Assembly: GCA_929200255.1 (NCBI GenBank)
Contig: CAKMYZ010000002.1
Location: 124,001-188,000, forward strand
Source: an uncultured Alphaproteobacteria bacterium
GTDB lineage: Bacteria > Pseudomonadota > Alphaproteobacteria > Rhodobacterales > Rhodobacteraceae
Direction: 5' to 3'
DNA length: 64,000 bases
Shown: piece by piece, positions 56,322 to 64,000 of the stretch
How positions within the stretch are numbered: the first letter of the stretch is position 1
How the letters are laid out: each line of letters opens with the position of its first letter
Position numbers and translations under genes: made by a program
Notes under the pieces: generated by a model
The model's database searches: none
The model's input: the letters and a program-made list of their open reading frames with translations, nothing else
What the model was told of the DNA's origin: nothing

Positions 56322-58490
56322 ATGACTAACGCTGACTTTCTTGAAGGGGATTATCCTCCCCCCACAACGCTCGATATTGATATCAAAAGCCCCGCGCGTT
56401 TTGTGAACCGCGAGTTGAGCTGGCTCAGCTTCAACTGGCGTGTTCTGGAAGAAGCCGAGAACCCGCGTGTGCCCTTGCTGGAACGGCTGCGGTTCTTGTC
56501 GATCTCGGCCACAAACCTAGATGAATTCTACACTGTCCGCGTTGCAGGCCTGCGGGAACTGACGAATGAGGGCAATGCCACCCCCGGCCTTGACGGTCGT
56601 ACCCCAGCCGAACAACTGACCGTCATCGATCTGGATGCCCGCAACCTGATGGCCCGGCAGCAGGCGGTCTTTATCGCCCTGCAGGCCGAAATGGCCGAGC
56701 AGAATATCCACATCCTTGAACAAAAACACCTGAGCGACGCCGATATCAAATATTTGGAAGATGTGTTCATCGAGCAGGTTTTCCCCGTTCTGTCCCCCCT
56801 CGCAATCGATCCTGCGCACCCCTTCCCTTTCCTACCCAACGAAGGCTTTGCACTTGCCCTGCAGTTGGAGCGGCCCAGCGACAAACGCCAGTTGCGGTCC
56901 TTGTTGCCGGTGCCTGCACAGATCGACCGGTTTGTGGCATTACCATCTGAGAAGGGCCATCGGTTTCTGCCACTCGAAGAATTGCTGTTGTTGAATATCT
57001 CTCGGCTTTTCCCGGGATATAAGTCAAAGGGCAGCTGCGCTTTCAAAGTCCTGCGCGACAGTGACCTTGAACTTGAGGATGAGGCCGAAGACCTCGTGCG
57101 CGAGTTTGAGACCGCCCTGAAGCGCCGCCGACGTGGCGAAGTCGTGCGTTTGAAACTGTCAGCCGGGGCGCCCAGCGCGCTCAAGTCAATGATCATGTCC
57201 GAGCTGCATGTGACCGAAGACACGGTGGTTGAGGTTGATGGGTTGATCGGCATTGCCGATCTAGGTGAACTGGTGCTGGACAGCCGACCCGAATTGCTTT
57301 GGCCCACATTTGCACCGCGCGTACCTGAGCGTGTGCAGGACCACGACGGGGACATGTTTGCGGCGATCCGCCAGAAGGACATGCTGCTGCACCACCCTTA
57401 TGAAACTTTCGATATGGTTGTGCGTTTCCTGACCCAGGCAGCACGCGACCCCAATGTAGTGGCAATCAAGCAAACGCTCTATCGCACCTCTAAACGCTCC
57501 CCGATTGTCGAAGCCCTATGCGAGGCCGCCGAGGACGGAAAATCTGTCACAGCTCTGGTCGAGCTCAAAGCCCGCTTTGACGAGGCTGCCAACATCCGCC
57601 AGTCGCGGCGGCTGGAACGGGCCGGCGCGCATGTGGTCTATGGCTTCCTGAACTATAAAACCCATGCCAAGATCAGCACCGTTGTGCGGCGCGAGGGCGA
57701 CAAACTGGTGACATACACCCATTTTGGCACTGGCAACTATCACCCGATCACGGCCCGGATCTACACCGATCTGAGTTTGTTCACCTGTGATGCAAACCTT
57801 GGGCGCGACGCCACGAAGGTGTTCAACTACCTGTCCGGCTATGCCCAGCCAGAGGGCCTTGAAAACCTGTCGATATCGCCACTCACACTGAAGAAAACCC
57901 TGCTTGAGAGGATTGCGGCAGAGGCAAAAAATGCCCAGGCGGGCAAACCCGCGATGATCTGGGCCAAGATGAACTCGCTGATCGACAGCGATGTGATTGA
58001 TGCGCTTTATGCAGCCAGTCAGGCAGGTGTGCAGATCAGCCTTGTCGTGCGCGGCATCTGCGGGTTGCGGCCCGGTGTGAAGGGGTTGTCGGAGAACATT
58101 CGCGTCAAATCTGTCGTGGGGCGCTTTCTGGAGCATTCGCGCATTGTGTGTTTCGGCAATGGGCAAGCGCTGCCTTCCAAAAAGGCCAAGGTTTATATGA
58201 GTTCGGCCGATTGGATGGGGCGCAACCTTAACCGACGGGTCGAAACCCTGGTCGAGATCAAGAACACCACCGTCAAAGCCCAGATCGTGCGCCAGATCAT
58301 CGCGGCAAACATGGCTGATGTGGCGCAAAGCTGGGTCATGGCAGCCGATGGCAGTTTTCAGCGGGGCACGGTGGAGGAAGGCGCATTTGCATTCAACTGT
58401 CACCGCTTCTTTATGGAAAACCCATCGCTGTCAGGGCGGGGATCAGCGGGTGCATCTGATGTACCGCAGTTGACACACGAGGATGATTAG
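56322..58490 (+). CDS. ppk1: Polyphosphate kinase 1
   Basis: The 722-residue enzyme reversibly builds polyphosphate from ATP. The start at 56322 follows AAAAGG; a TTG at 56283 in the same frame is less likely. Blocks are FVNRELSWLSFNWRVLEEA, RFLSISATNLDEFY, KTHAKISTVVRREG with the autophosphorylated histidine, and FLEHSRIVCFGNG with the second catalytic histidine. It is next to hdaA. The usual partner ppx is displaced by about 2.3 kb. Confidence 0.95.
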   Translation: MTNADFLEGDYPPPTTLDIDIKSPARFVNRELSWLSFNWRVLEEAENPRVPLLERLRFLSISATNLDEFYTVRVAGLRELTNEGNATPGLDGRTPAEQLTVIDLDARNLMARQQAVFIALQAEMAEQNIHILEQKHLSDADIKYLEDVFIEQVFPVLSPLAIDPAHPFPFLPNEGFALALQLERPSDKRQLRSLLPVPAQIDRFVALPSEKGHRFLPLEELLLLNISRLFPGYKSKGSCAFKVLRDSDLELEDEAEDLVREFETALKRRRRGEVVRLKLSAGAPSALKSMIMSELHVTEDTVVEVDGLIGIADLGELVLDSRPELLWPTFAPRVPERVQDHDGDMFAAIRQKDMLLHHPYETFDMVVRFLTQAARDPNVVAIKQTLYRTSKRSPIVEALCEAAEDGKSVTALVELKARFDEAANIRQSRRLERAGAHVVYGFLNYKTHAKISTVVRREGDKLVTYTHFGTGNYHPITARIYTDLSLFTCDANLGRDATKVFNYLSGYAQPEGLENLSISPLTLKKTLLERIAAEAKNAQAGKPAMIWAKMNSLIDSDVIDALYAASQAGVQISLVVRGICGLRPGVKGLSENIRVKSVVGRFLEHSRIVCFGNGQALPSKKAKVYMSSADWMGRNLNRRVETLVEIKNTTVKAQIVRQIIAANMADVAQSWVMAADGSFQRGTVEEGAFAFNCHRFFMENPSLSGRGSAGASDVPQLTHEDD

Positions 58491-58557
58491 GCACGTTGAT
58501 TGCGCAACGCAATTGTGGTCTGAATTGCAAACCCAGTGCTAGCCAATAAGAGCCGCA

Positions 58558-59502
58558 ATGAATTTCATCGAACGCCGACTTCAGGCACTCGCTTTTCAAA
58601 AACGTGTCGGAAACCTAAAGGCTGGCGGCCACCCGCAACCCCAGAACCCAATAGCGCATGTCATCTTGGGGTGCCTGACACCCGCTGGTCTCTCTGCGAA
58701 TGGCAAAGGTTCCAAACAACTATTCCCGGCTTTTTGCCAAAATCTGCGTGAACTTGGCTTTGCCACCCACATCTGCACCTCACACCGTCAGATCGAGCAC
58801 CGCATTGACAAGGCCAAGGTGGCGATCCTCATCAATATCTTTGGCGAAGATCACAACGACATCGCGTCACCGCAGATGATCCACCTCGAAAACAAGACAG
58901 CCGCGGTGTTCAATCGCGCGAAGATGGGCACGATTATCGCCGACAAACAGCGCTCACTGGAGCATTTCACAAAGTTCGGCGTCCCTATGCCACCGAAGCC
59001 CAGCGCGGATGGGGTGACTTTCAGCAACGCCCGAACCGGGACTGCAAGGACAGTAAGTCTGGTCTCAGGCACGCAGGAGCTGGACGAGGGCCGCTACAAT
59101 CGGGCTATGATAAACACGGTTCAGACGTTTGAAGGCCGGTCATATCATACCACCGTGCGGTTGATGTGCGTTGCGGACCAGATCGTTCACGCCATGGTAC
59201 GCGCGCGCACTGTGGAAGATGAAAACCCTAGTGTGCATAGCAAGAACACTCCGCTTGATCCAAAACTGCTTGGGCATCTGCAACAAAAGCTAGTCGATGA
59301 TCAGCAGGAGACGCTGCAGCAAATTGCACGTAGCATGAACGATGCTATTGGCCCATGTTTCGTGGCTCACGATATTCTATTTGACGAACACAGCAGGGAT
59401 GCTTTTGTGTGTGAGGCCGGACTAAAGTTCTTTGACCAAACTTTCCAAAAGCACATTCTTCCCATCGGGAAGTCAGTTCCGTTCCATGAACTTCTTGTTT
59501 AA
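58558..59502 (+). CDS. Unknown protein with ATP-grasp-like features
   Basis: The 314-residue protein starts at the ATG at 58558. Two stretches resemble ATP-grasp enzymes: FNRAKMGTIIADKQRSLEHFTKFGVPMPPK, like the start of the ATP-binding part, and CFVAHDILFDEHSRDAFVCEAGL, like the C-terminal metal-binding strand. A clear nucleotide loop is not visible. The base composition is more AT-rich than in ppk1. The neighbour is a glycosyltransferase gene, convergent with 47 bases between them, so a surface-sugar or peptide-ligation role is possible. Confidence 0.5.
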   Translation: MNFIERRLQALAFQKRVGNLKAGGHPQPQNPIAHVILGCLTPAGLSANGKGSKQLFPAFCQNLRELGFATHICTSHRQIEHRIDKAKVAILINIFGEDHNDIASPQMIHLENKTAAVFNRAKMGTIIADKQRSLEHFTKFGVPMPPKPSADGVTFSNARTGTARTVSLVSGTQELDEGRYNRAMINTVQTFEGRSYHTTVRLMCVADQIVHAMVRARTVEDENPSVHSKNTPLDPKLLGHLQQKLVDDQQETLQQIARSMNDAIGPCFVAHDILFDEHSRDAFVCEAGLKFFDQTFQKHILPIGKSVPFHELLV

Positions 59503-59549
59503 TGAACGGCACTATGCACAAAAGGCCGCAAACCTGTTTGTGGATTGGA

Positions 59550-60632
59550 TTAAGTTGAACGCCCTGAACGGTTAATCACGCCCATGTTGTTAAAACCTGT
59601 CGCATTGCCTGTTCTCCGAAAATCTTCAAATCCGGTGTAACGCACTGATTTTACATAGAGAAAACTCTCGTCCTTTTCTGACATCGCGGCAAGCAGCCGT
59701 GCGAGGTCTTTGTATTCAGCGCCCCCTCCAGGATGGCCACCGGTCATGGTGACCCGGTGAATGCGGTCATGGATCGGGCCGTTGAATTTGTAATGCCTGA
59801 TGGGCAGCAGGAAATGCGGGGAGGCTGCGCCGCTGACATCATGCGCGCTTTGGAAAATCTGACCGCTGCGCCAACGCAGCAAAACCGGCTTGCGGATGGC
59901 GTTGTAGCGGGAACTGGGTAAGCGCAGCAGCTTTCTCGCCTTGGTCTCGATCCATGATCTTTTTTGATTAAGGTCAAATTTCCGGAGGAGCCGGGCGCGG
60001 CTTCCTGCGTGCCGCATCTTGGGCGTTTTTCCTTCCCTGATCCGCAGATGCTGCTGACCATCAAAATACCATGGCTTGTCCAGGTCGATAACGGGATCGC
60101 CGGCCATCTCCGCCAGATCCGAAACTGTGGCGGGGTACATATCGATCATGGCGCCCCAAACAAATTCATCAACGGTGTCATCCAGCTTTGCCGTGAAGTC
60201 CTGGATGGACAAGCCCTCGGGCAAATCCAAAAACTCATCGGCATCCAGATGCAGCGACCATTGGTTCAAGCCGAACTTCTCAACCAGAAGCATCCGCCAC
60301 ATCACTTCCATACGACTGATCGGTAAACTAAGCGCTTGAGCATCCTTTGCTTCAATTTTATCGCCGTATTTGCGATGACTTTTCAAAAGCGTCACGTCGG
60401 GCTGCGCGCTCAGATAGGCCGCTGTGCCATCCGTGGATCTGTCATCAATGAATACAAAGCGCTGCACCCCAAGCTTGCGATAATGCGTCAGAAACGGAGG
60501 CAGGAAATGCTTCTCATTGTGAACGAGTGCTGACAGCGTAAAGCCAGACGCATTGGTCAGGTCACGCGATACGATTTCAAGATCGTCGTATTTCTGAAGT
60601 ACCGGGTGCATTCTCTGTCTGGTTCTGCCCAT
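59550..60632 (-). CDS. Glycosyltransferase family 2-like protein (PF13704-type)
   Basis: The 360-residue protein starts at the ATG at 60630-60632; a GTG at 60638 and an ATG at 60611 are alternatives. The donor region is visible: ALVHNEKHFLPPFLTHYRKLGVQRFVFIDDRSTDGT and the D-x-D motif in HLDADEFLDLP. This is the Glyco_tranf_2_4 group found in polysaccharide and surface-sugar loci. The acceptor is unknown. It lies between ppk1 and ppx with the ATP-grasp-like gene. Confidence 0.83.
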   Translation of the reverse strand: MGRTRQRMHPVLQKYDDLEIVSRDLTNASGFTLSALVHNEKHFLPPFLTHYRKLGVQRFVFIDDRSTDGTAAYLSAQPDVTLLKSHRKYGDKIEAKDAQALSLPISRMEVMWRMLLVEKFGLNQWSLHLDADEFLDLPEGLSIQDFTAKLDDTVDEFVWGAMIDMYPATVSDLAEMAGDPVIDLDKPWYFDGQQHLRIREGKTPKMRHAGSRARLLRKFDLNQKRSWIETKARKLLRLPSSRYNAIRKPVLLRWRSGQIFQSAHDVSGAASPHFLLPIRHYKFNGPIHDRIHRVTMTGGHPGGGAEYKDLARLLAAMSEKDESFLYVKSVRYTGFEDFRRTGNATGFNNMGVINRSGRST

Positions 60633-60769
60633 AGTCACGTGTTGTCACTGTCGCCGCCTGGACCATGATTTCAACCCAGCCTTCTGGCAAGCGTAATAAT
60701 TGCCCGCCCGGCGATTGACGCTGATTGTCCAAAAGCTCATTGTTGTCACGGGGTAAGAGCTGCGAGCAC

Positions 60770-62317
60770 ATGACGCAATCATCAGATGTTGAAACCATCG
60801 ACTGGGGCCCGTTCGGACGCCCGTTGTTTGAAGACGCCGCAGCCAAAGGTCTTAGCAGGGTTGGGGTGATCGATGTTGGCTCCAACTCTGTGCGTTTGGT
60901 GGTTTTTGATGGCGCGGCGCGTTCGCCGGCCTATTTCTACAATGAAAAAATCATGTGTGCGCTGGGTGCGGGTCTGACCCAAACCGGACACCTGAACCCC
61001 GAAGGCCGTTTGCGTGCCCTTTCCGCAATCCGGCGGTTCGCCGCCCTGGCCGAAGGTATGGGGCTGCCCACGTTGACGGCTGTGGCAACCGCTGCGGTGC
61101 GCGAGGCATCCGACGGCAAGGATTTTCAGGACCATGTGCTGCGCGAAACCGGCATCAAGCTGTGGATCATCGATGGCAAGGAAGAGGCGCGATTGTCGGC
61201 CCAGGGCGTTCTTCTGGGATGGCCGGGCAGCTATGGGTTGGTTTGCGACATCGGCGGCTCATCCATGGAATTGGCCGATCTTGCCGAAGGCCGCGTCGGG
61301 CGGCGCGTCACGTCCGCGCTTGGCCCGCTCAAGCTTCGCGAAATCAAGGGCGGCAAGAAGGCCGTCAAGGCCCATGTGCGCGAGGTGATCGCAAAACTGC
61401 ATGACGAGATGAACAATGTCACCGGCATGCGCTTGTTTCTGGTGGGTGGATCGTGGCGTGCCATCGCCCGCATCGATATGGAAAGGCGCAGCTATCCTCT
61501 GACTGTCCTGCACGAATACCGGATGTCGGCGCGGCAAATCAGCAAAACGGCCGAGTATATCCGCAAATCAGATCTGCAAAAGCTCCGCAGCCGCTGCAAT
61601 ATCTCTGACAGCCGGATGTCGTTGGTGCCATTGGCCTCGATTGTCCTTAAGGAATTGATCCGCGCCTTCAAACCCAAAGACGTTGCCCTGTCGTCCTACG
61701 GCATCCGCGAAGGCATGCTGTACGAGCAAATGCCGCGCAAATTGCGCGAACGTGACCCGCTGATTGAGGCTTGCCGCTTTGCCGAGGCCAAAGACGCGCG
61801 CCTGCCGGGATTTGGCCGGGTGCTTTATAACTTTGTCAGACCGCTATTTCCGCGTGCCAACTGGCAACGTCAACGTATCATCAAGGCGGCCTGCCTCTTG
61901 CACGATGTAAGTTGGCGTGCGCATCCCGATTACAGGGCAGAGGTGACATTTGACAACGCTACCCGTGCCAATCTGGGCGGGCTGAAGCACTATGAAAGGG
62001 TCTTGCTGGGGCTCGCCTTGATGAACCGCTACACGAGCAAGACAAGCAACTCGCGATTTGATCCCCTCTTTGAGATGCTGGATGAAACCCAGATCAAGGA
62101 GGCCGAAGTCCTTGGCCGGGCGATGCGGCTTGGGACCATGCTCTGGCTGACCGCTGACGAAGAACCCGGCACGCTGAAGTGGAAACCCAAATCGCGCGAA
62201 TTGACACTGAGCCTGACGAACCACGCGCGCCCCTTATTCGGAGAAGTGGCCGAGGCAAGGTTTGCGGCATTGGCCACAGCGATGGGGGCAACCGGAACGG
62301 TGAAGTTCACCAAATAG
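60770..62317 (+). CDS. ppx: Exopolyphosphatase/GppA-type phosphatase
   Basis: The 515-residue protein starts at the ATG at 60770. The phosphate-binding loop is GVIDVGSNSVRLVVFDG, followed by TAAVREASDGKDF and the second loop LVCDIGGSSMELADL. A C-terminal helical extension with HDVSWRAHPDY holds an HD-like part. It degrades polyphosphate and so opposes ppk1. A TTG at 60725 in the same frame is less likely. Confidence 0.93.
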   Translation: MTQSSDVETIDWGPFGRPLFEDAAAKGLSRVGVIDVGSNSVRLVVFDGAARSPAYFYNEKIMCALGAGLTQTGHLNPEGRLRALSAIRRFAALAEGMGLPTLTAVATAAVREASDGKDFQDHVLRETGIKLWIIDGKEEARLSAQGVLLGWPGSYGLVCDIGGSSMELADLAEGRVGRRVTSALGPLKLREIKGGKKAVKAHVREVIAKLHDEMNNVTGMRLFLVGGSWRAIARIDMERRSYPLTVLHEYRMSARQISKTAEYIRKSDLQKLRSRCNISDSRMSLVPLASIVLKELIRAFKPKDVALSSYGIREGMLYEQMPRKLRERDPLIEACRFAEAKDARLPGFGRVLYNFVRPLFPRANWQRQRIIKAACLLHDVSWRAHPDYRAEVTFDNATRANLGGLKHYERVLLGLALMNRYTSKTSNSRFDPLFEMLDETQIKEAEVLGRAMRLGTMLWLTADEEPGTLKWKPKSRELTLSLTNHARPLFGEVAEARFAALATAMGATGTVKFTK

Positions 62318-62601
62318 ATCATCGCTTACCATTTGGAATCATGCCTACCGGGATTGAGACAATCTCGTGATGCAGCGCCCCAAATGACGGCGGCCGACAC
62401 ATGAATTTGAGTCAACTATCCACAAAGCAGGCTGAATATCCGCAAAAACACGCCATTAACTCCTAATACGGACACAATTACGCCGTACGCACGACAGAAT
62501 GTTGCCATTATTCGAGGGCTTCCATTACTATATTCATATTGGGTACATGTTGCGTATCGTGCCCGCGTTTGGTTCCATGGTTCGTGTTAGGTTGAATAGT
62601 T
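62318..62601. other. Intergenic region between ppx and the PP2C gene
   Basis: The 284 bases are AT-rich compared with the flanks. A DnaA-box-like CTATCCACA lies at 62416-62424, and TTAACTCCTAA at about 62458. I see no gene, hairpin terminator or clear promoter here. Confidence 0.5.
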
Positions 62602-63672
62602 ATGTTGGACGGTAGTCAGGTGAACGCAGAAGTTCTGAGTTTTGATGTATCCACGGTGGCCCTCAAAGGCGCCCGAAGTTATCAAGAAGATAGCCTCATT
62701 TCCAGTTTTGCACTCGGTCAGGACACCGGTTTCGCTGTCCTTGCAGATGGTATGGGGGGCCATACATCTGGGCATGTTGCCAGCACGCTGGTCGTCGCCG
62801 AAATGTTTGCACAACTCAAGATGCAGGACCTGATGCTTGATGAGGGCTTGTTAAACATCCCGACAGCCCTGGAGACTGCTGCTGAAGCTGCAAACAATCG
62901 CGTGTCAGAATACGCTGACACACATGACGAAGCCTACGGGATGGGCTCAACGCTGTTGTCGGTTGTGATCAGACAAGACAAGCTTTTCTGGATATCTGTG
63001 GGCGACTCACCTTTGCTGCTATTTCGTGGTGGCGAGCTGCATCAGCTGAACAAAGACCACTCCATGGCACCGGAAATTGACATGATGGTCAAAGCGGGGG
63101 CGATGACCGAAGAGGTTGGTCGCAATCACCCGGATCGCAACACACTGACGTCGGCCATTACCGGCAGCAAAATCCAGAAGATCGATTGCCCAGAGCGTCC
63201 GATCGCATTGCAGCCTGATGATATCCTGATCGTTGCCAGCGATGGTATTCAGTATCTGTCCAATGAGGTGATTGCCCGCACGCTCAAGCAAACGCAGGCC
63301 GGGCGCGGCGTCGACATCGCCAATGCGTTGATCGAAGAGATTGAAGAACTCAATGACCCCGAGCAGGACAACACAGCCTGCATGGTTATCAAAGTGAGCG
63401 TCAGCTTGCAGGAACCGGCCATCGCGGTTGATATCGCTGACAAACCGGTGCTGGCCGCCGCCCCTGATGAGGTCGCAGAACGCAAACCTTCGTCACGGAT
63501 CGTGCGCATCGTCCCAAAGAAACCCGTGCCGAAGGAGCCTGAGGTCGAAAAGATACTCCATGAGAAAGCGCCACCTGTATCTGAGAACGAAGACGATCAC
63601 GAGGATGCGCTCGCCGAAGGCGCGCGGCGCAAGGCGTATTGGTATCGAGGCCAGCGGTTCTACAAAAACTGA
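62602..63672 (+). CDS. PP2C-type serine/threonine protein phosphatase
   Basis: The 356-residue protein has the PP2C metal motifs in order: ARSYQEDS, FAVLADGMGGHTSGHVAS, GMGSTLLSVVI, WISVGDSPLLL, VASDGIQYLS and DPEQDNTACMVIKV. The last about 100 residues are proline- and charge-rich (VPKKPVPKEPEVEKILHE) and end in a tyrosine-rich basic tail, AYWYRGQRFYKN. It is a soluble metal-dependent phosphatase of an unknown kinase partner; no kinase gene is in view. Confidence 0.92.
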   Translation: MLDGSQVNAEVLSFDVSTVALKGARSYQEDSLISSFALGQDTGFAVLADGMGGHTSGHVASTLVVAEMFAQLKMQDLMLDEGLLNIPTALETAAEAANNRVSEYADTHDEAYGMGSTLLSVVIRQDKLFWISVGDSPLLLFRGGELHQLNKDHSMAPEIDMMVKAGAMTEEVGRNHPDRNTLTSAITGSKIQKIDCPERPIALQPDDILIVASDGIQYLSNEVIARTLKQTQAGRGVDIANALIEEIEELNDPEQDNTACMVIKVSVSLQEPAIAVDIADKPVLAAAPDEVAERKPSSRIVRIVPKKPVPKEPEVEKILHEKAPPVSENEDDHEDALAEGARRKAYWYRGQRFYKN

Positions 63673-63768
63673 CCCGCCGGGGCGTGCGCCTTCTTTCAGC
63701 CAGGAAGGGCTGCCACATACCGTCGATACGGGGGGAGGCCCCTCGAACGATCGGACATCGTTTTCAAA

Positions 63769-64000
63769 TCACGGCGCAAGGTCCAGCACGACCGGAAAGT
63801 GATCTGACGCTGCCAGAAGCGCATCGCGCAGCACCGGGTCGGCATAACAATCCGGGTGGTCAAAGGGATGCCAGATTTGCCACAGCGGTGCACGCGCATG
63901 CACGGCCGGCGATACCATCACATAGTCAAGAAGCGCCTGCAGATACGGCTCGCCCTTGCGTTTGAAGCGGGCCGTTGTGGGCGTCGCGCCAATGCGCCGC
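63769..64000 (-). CDS. Endonuclease/exonuclease/phosphatase-family protein, C-terminal part
   Basis: The reading frame runs from the right edge to a TGA at 63769-63771. It ends LLDYVMVSPAV and later AASDHFPVVLDLAP, the D-Y-V and S-D-H-F-P-V end of the EEP (DNase I-like) fold. The substrate and start lie outside the window. The gap to the PP2C gene holds nothing clear. Confidence 0.8.
   Translation of the reverse strand, partial: RRIGATPTTARFKRKGEPYLQALLDYVMVSPAVHARAPLWQIWHPFDHPDCYADPVLRDALLAASDHFPVVLDLAP

Noticed and set aside
62456-62470. TTAACTCCTAATACG as a CtrA box before the PP2C gene
   Set aside because: The second TTAA is missing at the required seven-base spacing.

Overview
The window is chromosomal DNA from an alphaproteobacterium, most likely a marine Rhodobacteraceae (Roseobacter-group) species. 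This rests on gene content and order typical of that family: ubiK next to lgt-midA-pgeF, a pcm-tolC-PopZ-like block, proC with a CsaA-type gene, an XRE regulator joined to sdhE, lolCD downstream of a short-form proS, hdaA-ppk1, and ugpBAEC. The base composition is moderately high in GC, and many genes are joined by ATGA or 8-base overlaps. No rRNA, tRNA, CRISPR array, insertion sequence or complete prophage was seen.

Layout. 1-5.6 kb: the start of a molybdenum hydroxylase large subunit, a PhnZ-like HD oxygenase, a small secreted-repeat protein, a DUF3592 membrane protein and valS. 5.6-14.1 kb: two PLP aminotransferases, an MsbA-type ABC exporter overlapping ygfZ, efp, a small conserved protein and cobQ. 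14.1-17 kb: a minus-strand run of pcm, tolC and an acidic protein with the three-part layout of the polar organiser PopZ. 17.2-21.4 kb: ugpBAEC for glycerol-3-phosphate uptake. 21.5-23.3 kb: glyoxalase I, then one intact DUF1194 gene flanked by two decayed copies. 23.3-29.3 kb: MarR, sdhE-XRE, aspartate aminotransferase, a PCuAC copper chaperone with a DUF2946 protein, and proC-csaA-2-hydroxyacid dehydrogenase. 29.4-37.2 kb is more accessory in character: an orphan gene behind a perfect CtrA box, a nested palindrome, a cytochrome b561/LysR pair, YbjN, a large membrane protein, an M42 peptidase, and a second DUF2946 gene with a PepSY protein.

37.3-43.9 kb: ubiK, lgt-midA-pgeF, a Hint-domain protein, a MATE exporter and a frameshifted DUF2461 gene. 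43.9-49 kb: an oxidoreductase/DUF4166 protein, a DCC thiol protein, a dead cytochrome c gene close to its intact relative, a DUF3047 protein, a YdcZ-type transporter and an LDH2-type dehydrogenase. 49-53.7 kb: the minus-strand series proS, peroxiredoxin, DUF2937, lolC/E and lolD. 53.9-64 kb: YceI, an AI-2E transporter, hdaA, ppk1, a small islet (ATP-grasp-like protein plus glycosyltransferase), ppx, a PP2C phosphatase and the end of an EEP-family nuclease.

Most of the window is housekeeping: translation (valS, proS, efp), envelope biogenesis (lgt, lolCD, tolC), polyphosphate turnover (ppk1, ppx), replication control (hdaA) and cofactor or Fe-S assembly (cobQ, ygfZ, sdhE). The unusual material is a set of gene remnants (two DUF1194, one cytochrome c, one DUF2461), the PopZ-like protein with a CtrA-like site in front of it, the orphan CtrA-box gene, the nested palindrome and the islet splitting ppk1 from ppx. 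I found no clear multi-gene system that I would call entirely new.
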